A stretch of DNA of 64,000 bases from Motacilla alba alba (taxonomy: Eukaryota > Chordata > Aves > Passeriformes > Motacillidae). Shown here piece after piece: positions 45,451 through 57,512 of the stretch. How positions within the stretch are numbered: the stretch's first letter is position 1; each line of letters begins with the position of its first letter. The notes below the pieces were generated by a model, which made no database searches, was not told the DNA's origin, and saw only the letters and a list, made by a program, of their open reading frames with translations. The position numbers and the translations under genes were made by a program. The DNA lies in contig NC_052032.1 in assembly GCF_015832195.1 (NCBI RefSeq), forward strand, positions 4,160,618 through 4,224,617, in the 5' to 3' direction.

Positions 45451-47264
45451 AAGCTGAGATTCTTCCCACCAAACTACAGAGACTAAATGAAGGAATTTAC
45501 CCTTTGGATTTATCACACTAAAAAACACCGTTTAATTAATGTGAAGAGCCTCCTCCAGGGTGTGACTCAGACCTTGGGTGTGTTGAATCAGCTCAGAGGG
45601 GTCTCTCCTCACACTGAGCTGAGGTCTAAGGTGGCTCATATCCGCTCCTGGTTCCTCGGACCCTTAAAGAACAATGGGTGACTCTGCAAATGGAAAGGCC
45701 CAATTAATTCTTAGATGAAGGATGATTATTTTAAGGATATTATATGGAGTGCCTGCACAATATCCTAGATTACCTGCAAGAGCGAGTGCACAGTTTTGAA
45801 AGCTCAGTTCTCCTTTAGATCAGACACTGCAAAGTTCCTACATGCTGATGTCATGTGAGGCGCCTTCACAGCCAGCCTTGTCTTGCATTTAAGGCCCAAA
45901 AACATTTCAAAAGGAGGGTTAGCCTGCCACAGATATTTGTCTCAACTGTGGGGAGTCTCTGGATTCTGCACTGAATTATAACATGGGCTCAGGTGTCACA
46001 GGAAATCATGGGAAGTTTAATTTTGGCAAGAAGGATGGGCTGTTCAGAGTGCCTGTGGGCGATAGGTTTTGTCTCTGTTGGAGAAAGAGCAGAATTATTG
46101 ACTTCCAGCTCCTAGAAATGGAGTCTAGATTTATTACAACAAATTTTCTTAATTTTACCTGGATTGCTGAGCTGTTTAGAGCAGGGTTGAAGTGGTACCA
46201 ATCTTTTGGCCAAGGGTGATTCTGTCACCCCTCTATTTCACAAAAGTGACATCTTTTTGGGGATATATGAGTGTGGCTGTTTCCTGATGGTAAATAAATT
46301 ACACTTCCTTCTCTCAAGCCTCTGTGACTATGTTTTCTACAGCAAAACATTAAAATGCTCTTTTACAGGCCTCTCACTGATCTCTTTCTCCATTTTTTTT
46401 AATGTAGTGTTAATTTGAAGGCATTTTAAAGCACGCAATGAAGAAAACTGCAGGTGGAAGTTTGGGGGTGATGGGGCCTCCAGTGAGGGTGAGGAGGAGG
46501 AAAGGAAATCTTGATAATGCTGCCCTTCCAGGGATTCTGCCATTAACTGATGCATTATTTTTCTAAGCTCATTAAATAACCCTTAGAACTGTGAAAAGGT
46601 CAAAAGAGAGGGGAAGGAGCTGAAGCTGCCTGTGGATTTTTGTTGTACAGCAATTTCCTGACCAAGCTGAGGAAGGAAGAGGGGGATGGAAGAATCAAGA
46701 AAGGGGGGGAGTGGAAAATAACTGCTGGTTTTTATGTTGATTTTTTCATGTAAATAACTGTTTCTCCTCAGACTTTTCCCTACAGTAGTCATCAATCCAA
46801 ATCCCATAGTAGCTCACAGTAGCTCACCTGTAGTAGCTGCTCTCTGGTGAGGCCACAAGCTGTTGTTCACAGCAAAGAACAAACTGTAATCATCTGTGGA
46901 TCAGCTTAGATGTGGGGTTGATGTCTTTGGCCATCTCTGAATGTTTGGGGCAAGAATTATAAGAGTTTTATTGTTCTTGCCCTAGGAAGCCCAGAATCTC
47001 ATTAGAAATACCACATGCAGGAAGGCCTGAGGTACGAAGACGATTTGTCACTTTTTAATGGGTTTGTATTTTAAACCACATTCCAGGACACACAGATAGG
47101 TCTTTGGAAGTCATAAACTTTCTAAAGAGATAGGGAAAAAGTACAGAGGAACAAGGTCTTCAACTCCACCGAGACATGAGGAACATTTTTGACTCTTCAC
47201 AGATCTGTCCCTTAGGTACTGCAGTCAAATTCACTTGAACAAACAAAATGTTTCCTTTTAACAG
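45451..47264. other. Gene-free stretch
   Basis: No gene recognised. Near 46797-46838 there is a small local repeat of a GTAGCTCAC motif. Confidence 0.5.
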
Positions 47265-47346
47265 GTTGCTGTTTCTTATCTCATGAAAGAGAAGATGTTT
47301 GCTTGCTTGTTTCCTTTATTTTTTTGCTTGTACTTTGCATTGCAAG
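47265..47346 (+). CDS. Candidate first coding exon with signal peptide (unidentified)
   Basis: An 82-nt segment is bounded by a 3' splice site (TTTCCTTTTAACAG at 47251-47264) and a near-ideal donor (CAAG|GTGAGT, GT at 47347). Inside, ATG at 47283 opens 21 codons plus one base: MKEKMFACLF followed by PLFFCLYFALQ. A short charged start followed by an uninterrupted hydrophobic core is what a secretory signal peptide looks like, and many secreted or membrane proteins end that exon in phase 1, as here. The first ATG has a weak context; the second (47295) has a better one. No downstream exon in this window can be matched and no gene is recognised. T-rich DNA can produce hydrophobic peptides by chance, so this could be a pseudo-exon. 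Confidence 0.25.
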
Positions 47347-50157
47347 GTGAGTTTCCAGACTGAACTAATAGAAAACTCAAGGTTAATGCTGCCTGATCAA
47401 ATAAGAATCATGAAGTTTGCCCCTTTGCAGAGCAATGGATGATATCTTTAGTACTTTTTATGATGCTAATATGATGCCAAGGTGAAATGTGAACCTGGAA
47501 CATCATGTAATCAAGAGTTTATGATGAATCAGTAAGCAAACAACATTATTTGAGTCCACTACTCTAAGAAACTCTCAAAAAAAACCCCAAATCCCTTCAC
47601 TTTTTTGTACAATTCACTGAAGCTCATCCAGTGAACCAAACACAAAAACTGCCACAGGATTTGATGCAATGTTGCCCCCTCCTTCAAAAAGAACTTATTC
47701 AAAAATTCTGCACAAATAAGAATCCAAGAAATTGAATCATATATTAATAAATACATTGTGTTGTGACATTTAAAAATTTGAGGTTTTTTTCCCAGAATGA
47801 AAGAATATAAAGTACAGATTTCTGCCCTTTGCCTTTAGAAATCTGGAAAAATGTGTGTTTATTTATCTCAATGCAGAAATTGTGTGAAAGCCTCATTTGT
47901 ACGGGTCAGAAAGACAACAAGATTGTTTTCTAAATTCAAGGCTATTCCCATATAGGACTAGATTTTAGTAACTGGTGTTCTAGTGCATTAAAGCGAATCC
48001 ACAATGTGCTGGTAGGGTCTGTGTGCAATCAGTTCTATCTGGGTGTCACAGCACTCCATTTTGCCTTTTTTTAGGCTTGTTAATCTTGTTACTCTGCTGA
48101 GCGTGCATCAGTGTCGCAGTTGGACTCTGCAAATCCCACGAGTAATTTCACTCAGCTCCATGAACGCATTTGTCTTTGGCAGCCCATGAGTAAGAGCTGT
48201 TGTGATGTTGTCAGTGTTCAGTGCAGATCTGGTCTCTGCCGTGTCTTAGTCCTGGACTGGGGAAACACAGGCAAACATTCCACATTTCTGCAGGTCTGTG
48301 GGCAGGTCCTGGCCTGGATGGGAGCCATGACCTTCCAGGGATCTTCTTCCAAGGGTCCATGGAAGATTTGATCACTTGACCCCAACAGGGAATTGTTTCT
48401 GTCCATCCATTTCTGTCCACAGGAATCCCAGAGTGATTAACCTCAATTCATCCACCATGCAGCAGATCCTGTCAGGGGTTCTGAGAACACAGAGCAGGGA
48501 AGGAGTGCTCGGTGTTTACAAAAGGATTGGGATTGAGGTCAGTGGGATTAGGGTGTTCAGCCTTGCTGGGCACAGTCACAAATCCCAGCTGGCACTGCTG
48601 GTCTGAGCTCACACAGAACAGCAGAGCCATGTCTCAGTGCTAGGACGTGGATTCCTCCACCCAGCAGAGTGTGAGGGCACGAGCAGCACATCTGCAGAGC
48701 GGGGTAAGTGTTTGGCAGGCGTTCCCCTTGGGATTAGCACTTGAGCAGAGTGGTGTTGGAGCCACAGTAACACATCTCTATTTACTGAGCAGATTTTGCA
48801 TGTTCCGTTGTGTGAGCGAGTAAGTACAAGAGCAAGAGGAGCTTTTCCAGAATTGGAACAGTTTCTTTGTCAGTGCTGTGACTCCTCCGTTTAATTCCAC
48901 AAATCTGCTCTAATCAGAGTGGCTTCACCCATCAGCTCAACAGAAAGCAAGCACACAAGGGAGGAAGCATCTCTCTCTTTCCAGCTTTCTGTGTTCTCAG
49001 GCATTGCATCAAAGTGGCACAGAGCCTCCTGGGAAGGGGATTTGCTATCACTCATGTCAGTCCCAGCCACATTATGTTTATGGATATGATAGACTGAATA
49101 CTAAAATTGCCATTTGCACAAATGATCCCACAATTCCTTCAGGCCTACTGTATCCCTTTAATAGTCCAATCTTTCAATAATGAAGTGGAGATCAGTCAGG
49201 ACTCCCTGAAAATCCCATATTTTTCTTTCATTTCTCTCTTTTTTTTTTTTTCTCCTCCTTTTTTGGGGGGCTTTTTATTGCACACATTATTTTCATCCTT
49301 TCTCTGAGCTGGATCCATTTACCAAGAAGTTTTAAGGGAGATCAAGAATGAGATTCTCAATATTCTGTTAATACCCCAGAAGTAGCAACGTGGCAGACAA
49401 ATCATTGCTGCTTGAGGCAGTGAGTCATGCAGAATTCAGAGGTTTAGGAACTACACACATGGAAGAGGGATGCTATTCATGAGGCCTAAGGAACAAATAT
49501 AGTGCAGGAATGATACCTCAGAAAGCAGGCTCTCCTTCCTTAATGCTCTTCATTGCATGCCCTGCTGCATCTCCTTTCCATGATACTTCCTGAGATTAAT
49601 ATCTGGGGAAAAACAGTTGTCTGATAGTGCTGAACTCAAGAAATTATTAATTGCATGGGTCAAATGAAGGCCTGGACTAGGGTCTATGCAAAAACAAGGA
49701 GGGTTTGACCCACTTAATTTTGTTTTTAGAATGGTTCTATTAGAGTTTCATTCACCTGTTTCTCAGGAAAATAAAAATTCCCTGAGAATCAAAATGACTT
49801 TTTGAGAAGTGAGTCTTTAAAAAAAGACTCAGCCATAGTTAAATGGTGTAAGGGAAAGTTAGTAGGAGTGGGATGTACAAACCAAGTTAGAGGATAACTT
49901 TGATTGGTCTGACAAATAATTCAGTGGGCATGGGCAGACGCTGAAATCATGGCTATGGTCCTTGACACAAGATGTGGTCTGGAGAGGTGCTGGGAATGGG
50001 AATCCTGCTGGCAAGAACAGAAATTCCTGTCAATCATATTTAGCAAATAGTCTGGGGAATTGGGAGCAATAAAGAGATTGTGCCCTAGGAAGGAATGGTG
50101 CTGTGTATGAGCTCTCCTTGCTTGGGCTGGCCTGAGCCACAGGCTGAGGTGCTGCCA
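47347..50157. other. Gene-free stretch
   Basis: No gene recognised. A T-rich run lies at 49229-49268. Consensus-like splice donors occur at 48705 and 48821 without matching upstream acceptors. Confidence 0.45.
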
Positions 50158-50203
50158 ATCCATAAAGCTCTATGAAATCCATAAAGCTCCATAAAAGGAG
50201 CTT
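50158..50203. repeat. Short direct repeat plus hairpin
   Basis: Two 16-bp near-copies of ATCCATAAAGCTC-AT start at 50158 and 50177. The second copy also forms an inverted repeat, AAAGCTCC and GGAGCTTT, with a six-base loop. Confidence 0.8.
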
Positions 50204-50214
50204 TAGGAAAAATA

Positions 50215-50432
50215 TTTGGAAAAAGTCATTGCCTCAAGAGTCATCAAGCACTAGAACAGGCTGCCCAAGGGAGTGGGGGAGTCACCATGCCTGGAGGGAT
50301 TTAAAAGATGTGTAAAGGTGGCCTTTGGGGACATGGTTTGGTGTGGCCCTTGCAGTGCTAGAGGAATGGTTTAACTTGATGGTCCCAGAAGTCTTTTTCA
50401 GCTTGAATTTTTCTATGATTCTAAGTCAGGGA
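50215..50432 (+). mobile_element. CR1 LINE 3' end (sense)
   Basis: CTAGAACAGGCTGCCCAAGG, TGCCTGGAGGGATTTAAAAG, GGGACATGGTTTGGTGTGG and AGCTTGAATTTTTCTATGAT give the CR1 3' UTR order with a short ATTCTA tail. The copy is 5'-truncated and has no coding capacity. Confidence 0.92.
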
Positions 50433-51703
50433 ACTGAATTCTTACTAGGGATTGATGGAGCTGTACCAGCACATATGAATGGAAAACCTGGATCTGGCTT
50501 TTTCACTTTGTATTCATGCATTTGTTTGTTTTTGTACCTCAGCACTTCATTCTGTCCTCCCACTTCCCCATTTTTCTCCTTCACTCTCCTTCTGTTGCCT
50601 GCAGTGCTTTTCTCTCTCTCTCTCTTTTCTCCTAAAATCTTCCTTTCTATTTTATTTGACACACATTTTTCTTTCATCCCTTTTCTCTTTGCCTCCTTTC
50701 ACATTAGTATGCCATTACTGTTTTGAACCAAAACGTGGACATGGTCCTGCTGAGGGGAGATGATGTCCTGGACATAAGACCCACCCAAGACTATGGTCAA
50801 AGCCACGAGATTTCAGGGTGAACACAGTCCCATTCAGCCCCTCAACATCAAAGTATTGTGCTCAGGGGCAATTTCCTGCCTGCAAATCAGTTTGCTGATT
50901 TCCGTGGGAGGCTCTGCGAAGTACAAGAAGCAGCTGCAGAAACTGGGAAGGTGCAACTCAGAATTTCAGCAGTCCCTGGGTGGAAGATTCCACTCCTCAC
51001 TTGGGAAGCCCCCATCTCCCACTGTGTCTCCAATGGTAGGAAGCTGCTGATGTATTTTTTTGTTAATTATTTCCCCTGTTGCATTTGCTCTGTTTTCTTG
51101 ATTTTATTAACACAGCTCTTCTCATTGCCTGTGCTCAGCTGCCTGTTTCTCATTTGTGCTGTTTGATGGGTGCTGGTAATCTGTGTGCACCCAGCCTGCT
51201 GAGCTGGTTGACTGATGGAGCTCCTTGTACACAGAGGCTGTTGGCACACAAAGGATAATGAAAAGAAAAACCTCCTTGACCCTGGCCAGGCAGCAGAAAT
51301 CTCAGCTATGGACAGTGAGCTCCACCCTCCTCCCTGGGATGGGCAGGAAAGAACTCATAGAGGGAGGGCAAAGTGGAAAGAGGGGGAAGCAGGGACTTGG
51401 GGTGTAGAGGAGCTCCAGTGACTGCAGAAATGAGTGTGGAATTTGAGCAGAGAGACTGCTGAGAGCAGCCACCAGGGGCTGAGGCACATCACCTTCTCCT
51501 GGGCAGCACCATAAGTGCTGGGAAATTGTGCAACAAACCCAAATTAAATTTAAGTGCCTAAAGCAAAGCACTTAAATCCATACTTAATGGCCCAATTCCC
51601 AGAAGAGTGCAGTCCATGGACCCAGAAGTCTCACTCTGACACATGACTGCGGCCTTGAGTGTATTTCTCTGTATTTTAGGATGAAGGATTTTAGGATGAG
51701 TTA
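50433..51703. other. Gene-free stretch with pyrimidine-rich tract
   Basis: A CT-rich tract lies at about 50550-50700. No gene recognised. Confidence 0.5.
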
Positions 51704-51860
51704 CTGCCATGGCTTAGCCACAGCCAGCAAATCAGCCCCCCACGCTCACTCACTCTCCCTTGGCAGGATGGGGGAGAAAATTGGAAGGTGAAAGCAAGAT
51801 AACTCATGGGTTGAGATAAAGACTGTTCAAAAGGCAAAGAAAAAGTCACAAATACAAACA
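51704..51860 (-). mobile_element. Partial LTR (antisense), related to the 7.0-kb LTR
   Basis: On the + strand, TGCCATGGCTTAGCCACAGC, CAGCAAATCAGCCCCCCACG, GGATGGGGGAGAAAATTGG and AACTCATGGGTTGAGATAAA are the reverse complement of the 3' end of the same kind of LTR as at 7046-7625. The shared features are AACCCATGAGTT, the GGGGGAG...GAGTGAG block and the final GGCTGG-GGTT. Similarity is lost beyond about 51860, so only the R/U5 side is recognised. The part up to 52080 may be the rest of a diverged LTR. Confidence 0.65.
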
Positions 51861-52823
51861 AAGCAGGGGCAACTCATGCCATGTTGGATTATGGGGGATT
51901 TTTTTGATTTAGAGATGGGGTAATTGAGAGGTGTTTTAAATTTTTTTTTATTTTTAGTTTTATGTGAAGGGTGAGCCAAGTGCCCACCAGGGCCCTGCAC
52001 AAAGACATCCCAAGGGGCAGGGGTAGTGCTCTGCTGCCCTGTGTGTCCTGGCAGCACTCTGTGCCACCCTAGGACTGTGCTGAGCCTGTGTTTGTAATCC
52101 TCCTGCAGGGTTTCACAGGAGCAGGAGGAACAGGGCTGAGCTGAAAAGGATTAGCAGGAGCAATTTCCAGGCAGGGATCTTATTCAAAGATATTCCTCCC
52201 ATGGGTTAGAACACACCAGTCTGTGGCTTTTAGAGTGGCAATTATCAATGACCCAGTCCAGAGCAAGAGAACTGCTCTGTCACCAACTGCTCTGTCACAA
52301 GAGTGCCTGTCACCTTTTACTCACGTTTCAATAGCCAAAAGTTTTTATTAAAACTATTTGTTCCCCATTCTTTGACTGTTATAAACTTGAGCAGTTTGCT
52401 GTTGGAAGCTAAAAGTGTTTTTCACAAGGTTTCACAGAACCAGCTCAATTGAAATAAAATGTTTGATGAAGAATAGTTAAATTGTTTTGACTTCATTTTG
52501 GTAATGACAAAAAAACTTTGTTTTGAGAGCAGAAAAACACTTGATTTTCACATTTTTCTCTAACCTAATTTGTATGGATCTTATATTGCATTCAGCATTA
52601 ATTTTAAATAGCTTGTAATGGCATAGAGTGCCACACATTATGGCATTTTGATGTCTCCATGCGATTTTTTCTTTTAACACAATTTCTCTTCTGTGGCAAG
52701 GTTTGAGAACTTAGGCTGCTGCTTCCCATTCAGAAGAGAAATTTCCTGTAGAAATGGAAGTTCACTTTATTAACTACAACTACTACCACAGCAGCTCATT
52801 CTTTCCCTTCTCAGAATACTCAC
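51861..52823. other. Gene-free stretch, possibly including the remainder of a diverged LTR
   Basis: No gene recognised. T-rich at 51938-51960. Confidence 0.45.
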
Positions 52824-52917
52824 CATTCTTCTTCCCTCTGTCTTTAGCACTTCTCATTCTTCTTTTCTCCTTCCTGTCCTTATACTCAGTAAAAATCTTC
52901 TGTGCTTCAAAGGAACA
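52824..52917 (-). CDS. Candidate internal coding exon (unidentified)
   Basis: Read on the minus strand, a pyrimidine-rich tract TTTATTTCTACACCTTCAG is followed by 94 nt and then GTGAGTATTC, so both splice sites are good. Exactly one frame is open: 31 codons plus one base, beginning CSFEAQKIFTEYKDRKEK and continuing RRMRSAKDRGKKN. It would enter in phase 0 and leave in phase 1. The peptide is strongly basic and hydrophilic, as in a cytoplasmic or nuclear linker. I do not recognise the protein. Against it, the exon is purine-rich, and such DNA yields Lys/Arg/Glu peptides by chance. No second exon can be assigned with confidence, although a 60-nt segment at 41277-41336 is phase-compatible. Confidence 0.3.
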
Positions 52918-55900
52918 CTGAAGGTGTAGAAATAAACCAAATGTAGAGGGAAGAGACAAAATGGGGCTATGGGAACATCAGGGTAAGATTTTGTTCAAGT
53001 GCTCAATCCTTTGAATCTTGAATGCTGTTTCTGGGGACAGCTTTGTAAGAGACTGTTATTGTAAACAAAACCTTTCTCTTGATGAAATACACATTTCACA
53101 GGGACATTGCATTTTGCAGGGCTGTCTTTTGCAAGTCAAAAGGGAGAAGAAAATCTTAATTCTTCAATACATTCATTACTTGAGACTGCTAAATGTTGGT
53201 GGAGACAACACCTGGAAAACCTCTCTGGCTGTGTATCTAAAGAGGACTACAACAAACTTGTCCCCCAAATAAACTGTTTACACTTTGTCTTCTCAAATAC
53301 ATTAGATAGCTATTTGAGAAGAGTGGAACTCAAATATAAACAAACACATGTAAACACATGTAAATATATGTATACACACACACACAGTGTGTATTTATTC
53401 AAACTGTAAATTCTGTTTGTTGGCTACCAGTGAATTCATCACTTGCACTGATGCAGCTGGGACCCCTCCACGCTGGCACAGCCCAGGATATTTCCTTTGC
53501 CTACAACCTGGGAGATGATAATCTATTATAAAATTCCTGCTACTCAGCCCATCCCATTCCCCAGCTCCAGACCCTTCTATCCTGGTGAAAGGGCCAAACA
53601 CCTTTGCTCGTGTGGAGCCCATCCCAAAGACCTTGTGAGTGTCTCCCATCCTTCACTGGCAGTCCGGCGGCCGCGCTCCATTTCCCGCAGAATTTCAGCT
53701 GCTCGGGCATTTATCAGGAGCATCTGTTAAACAATCTGGAGGGGAGCAGTGCTGCTGCCATTAGTGCAGGGGTGAGCAGGGAGCTCCTCAGCAGCAGAGG
53801 AGATGAGGCTGTGCCTGCTGCTTCAGGGGGTGTCGTGACCTTGACTTCTCGTTGATGAGCGATGCCGAGCGTCTCGGAGCAGAACTGACAAGCAGAACTG
53901 GGATAATGTTCCTCTGAATGGATGTGTTCTGGTCGTGGGGCTGGAGAGGGATGGGGAGGATGGATCATTAGAGAGACACAAACAATTAGAGCCTCAGTGC
54001 TGAGTTGTCACAGATGTACTGGCCATGAGTGTAGTGAAGAAACAACATGCAGGAGTGTTTATCCCCTTTTCCCTAAAGGTCATCTTTCCTTTTTTGCCCT
54101 CCTTGACTGACTTTTGGTACTTTTGGGGTCCACAGAGGGTGAGCAATAGTGTGCACAAGAAACTGAAACCCAGGAAAATAATTAAGTGATGCTCATGGAA
54201 GGTAAATCTCTTTGGAAACAGAGCAGCTCAACTGGAGTTGCAATGCTCCTGACATTCCCCTGCTGGGCCCTAACCCGACATGTAAATTTACACCCACAAC
54301 CTCTACGACCTTCCCAGATTTCCAGCAGCTTCCTGCAAAATCAACATCAAACTTCCAGTGCCTCTAGTTTTGTGTTCAGCCTGATGCACTCTGCAAGGTG
54401 CTATGTACAAATCCTCTTTGCCCAGCCACCACTACACAAAAATACTTGGCAGAGCAGATCCCTTTCTTTTACCTCAAAACCAGCCCTGACGGGATCACTC
54501 AGTCCCTACCAAGGGCTGCCCACTGTCCAGAGCCCCACAACAACAGCCCCACTTCCTTTCTGGAAAGGAACTGGGTTCTAACAACAGTCCAAGTTTTGCC
54601 TATGACATGTTTTTTCCTTTCCTTTCAATTTCCACATCTGCACACTTCTAGAGTCCTAATTCATTTCTTTAATGGCCCTTCAGCTGTTATATGTTTGCTT
54701 GTCAGGGTGTTTTTTTTAATTCCCCCCCCCATATAAATGTATAAAACATTTAATGAAGAAATAATGATATTTTCTCATGTCATTGCCTATTTTTCCTGTC
54801 ATATTTGATGTGTTTGTAATGTGGGCGGACATATTATTTATGACCAAGGAAATTAAATATTATTTCACTTTTTTTTTCCCCTAATGCAATCTGTGTCATC
54901 TTCCAGTTCCCAATTTCTTTCCATTAAAGTTATTGTCTTTGCAGTTCCACTTGACCGTTTGCTGCTGGTTTTGCAACAGCGCTGCCAGAAGATGCAGAAA
55001 AAACATAATGGGGAAAAGAAATGGCATAATTTGCAGGAGATACTTTTCTCATCTCATTTAAATGAAGATCGTTTGTTCCTGGATGTCAGAAACATCAAGA
55101 GCAACAAAAATATGGAAATTGGTAATTTCTTGCACTAGGAATACTTCCAGATCTTTGGAGATTCTGTCTGATTCTAGCAACTACTAAAAGATGTGTCCGA
55201 GCCAAACTTCCAGCATAAAATAACTTCAAACCTCAGAAACTTGAAATCTGGGCCTGAATTTTTTAAGTCTTTGGCCCCAAATGCTTCTCTCATCACCTGC
55301 CAGAACGTCCTCAAAACTGGGAGAGGAATCACAATCCCTAACATATTCCTTAATCATTTGGAAGAAATACAGACAAAATGGAGCTGAACAAGGTGATCAT
55401 GGGCTGTCTGACACAGCCTTTCATGTTTAGCTCTGCTTGTGTATTTTCCAGTCCTTCCATAACACATAACATGGGATGAGAGCATGGGGCAGGAGCCCTT
55501 TGTGCTCCCAGGATCTGCTCCAGCCATAAAAGACTTCTCAGAGGCTCCTGGATGGGATTTTTCTGACTCAGGAGAGGGGGGATTAGCTCTCCATTCTGAC
55601 CTCATCCCGTTTGATTTTCTTTTACCTCAACCAAAGACAGATGAGCTCATCTAGAGCTGAGGCATCTCTTCCCTCTTCACTGGTCACTTCTTTTATTGCG
55701 GGTAGGGTAGAATTGCCTGTCGTGGGTGATGATTCCTCCATGGACTCCAGGAAGCCTGGAGAACTCCTTGAGTCTGTCAGCTTTAATTTGTAGAGTATAT
55801 AATGGGGGACAAATCCCATCCAGTCTTCCCATCTGTCCAATTCTTATTTTCAGCCACAACAGCTCCAGTGCCAGTCTCCTGTAGGAATCAGAGGTGAAGG

Positions 55901-57254
55901 CCAGCAGCCTCGAATGCTGGAGGAACAAAGAGCACCCTGACTCATTTTACACCGAATGTTCTTTCCCCAAAGCCTCTATCTTTTCACACTTTTCCCCAGC
56001 TGCTCCTCATGATGCCTGTGTATTTTACAGAGGAATTTTTTTCCCTGCTTCCTTTGGGGTGTCAGGGCTTTGTTTCACAGTTCCTACTCCTTGTATCCAA
56101 GTCAAACCCAAAGAGCCTTCTATTACCTTTCTTCTTCCTTTCCTTCCTCCCCCCAACATCTCAGCAAGGCGGCCTGTTAATCTCTTCTTTTGCAAAGATT
56201 AGAAACGTGGCTTTTCTATGACCTTTCTGAACAATCAGGATCCTGGAGTCCCCAAGATGGGTCGCCATTATCTCATCTTTTTGGGCTGTTAACAATGATT
56301 AAGCAGGACAAAGGATGTGCTCAGAGCCATGGAGTTTCAATCAGTCCTTAGGGAGTACCTGGAAATAAAAGCAAGCAGAGTAGGAAAGCTCCTGCAAAAA
56401 GAAAGGTTCGACCTTTAGAAAACATCCTTGGTTGGTGCTTTCTCGCCTTTTCAAATATACATAAGAAAAATTTGCAAAAAGAGGCCTGTAAGTGCAGACA
56501 CAGCTTCTGGACTCATTCCCCAGAGGGCTGCTCCCACAGCATGTGCCACTGGACAGAGCACTCCGGACTTGGGAAAACCAGGTAACAAACAGAAATGCAA
56601 TTTAAAACTCTTATTTTTGCTCATGATCTATCTCACTGTCTGTCCACCTGTGTGCTCCAATCTTTACAAGTTTTTCCACAGGTTTTGATTACCTGAGTAC
56701 AGCAGCTCTGAGCAAGGGATGAGTGATATTTCCACCACTCCCAATCCATCTCACAACAGAGCTGGGGCTCTTCAAGGTGCAATTCCTTTACCAGCTCCTA
56801 TTTCCAGCAGTTTCTCATCTGTGTCTCACCTTTCCCAGGGATAAAGAGCACCCGGCAGGGCCAGGTGAGTGAGCAGCAGGTGAGTTACCAGCATGGAAGC
56901 TTTCCCATCCAGCCCAAGGCTTCAAAGTGCTGTGGTTTGGTTTTGCGGACTCCAAAGTCTTGCAGTGCATGTGCGAGAACCTTGTGTTTGTCACGTGCTG
57001 CTGTCATCTCACAGAGGGCAAACAACTGACCAAACAAACCAAGAATTGAGTTGGAATATTCTGTTACCTTTCCTTGTCCACAGAACAGGGGAAGAAACTG
57101 AAAGGCAGACACATCTCTTGAGAAGACCATGGCCAGAGGCTGTCTGAACCAGATCAGAGGGCAGAGGGATGTGTATAAAGTGAGCTGGCTCACACACACA
57201 TTCATACTTGGCTGTATAATGGGATGTTCAGGGGAACACATTGAGACAGAGAGA
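52918..57254. other. Gene-free stretch
   Basis: No gene recognised apart from weak splice-bounded segments. It holds a CA/TA microsatellite near 53335-53393, a CpG-richer patch with a NotI-type GCGGCCGC at 53667-53674, a C-run at 54723-54730 and tandem splice donors at 56865 and 56880. Open frames up to 131 residues show no family motif. Confidence 0.5.
53335..53393. repeat. Imperfect (CA)n / (TA)n microsatellite
   Basis: Two ACACATGTAA units are followed by a clean (AC)7-type block at 53374-53386 and GTGTGTATTT. Confidence 0.88.
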
Positions 57255-57512
57255 TTTAGAATCACAGAACACTTTGGAAGGGACTTCAAAGATCATCTCT
57301 TTCCACCCCCTGCCATGGGCAGGGACACCTTCCACTATCCCACGTTGCTCCAACCTGGACTTGGACACTGCCAGGAAACTAGGGGCAGCCACAGCTTCTC
57401 TGGGCACCATGTGCCAGGGCCTCACACCCTCACTGAATGAAAGTTCCCAATATCCACTCATCCAATTCTCTATGTCTTGTCCAACAAGTCTCTTTCTGCC
57501 TCTTGAAAGCAT
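57255..57512 (-). mobile_element. CR1 LINE 3' portion (antisense)
   Basis: From left to right: TTTAGAATCACAGAACACTT (tail side), CACCCCCTGCCATGGGCAGG, GACACCTTCCACTATCCCAC, GCAGCCACAGCTTCTCTGGG and CACCATGTGCCAGGGCCTC. This is the full CR1 3' UTR order in reverse complement, moderately diverged. Confidence 0.93.
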
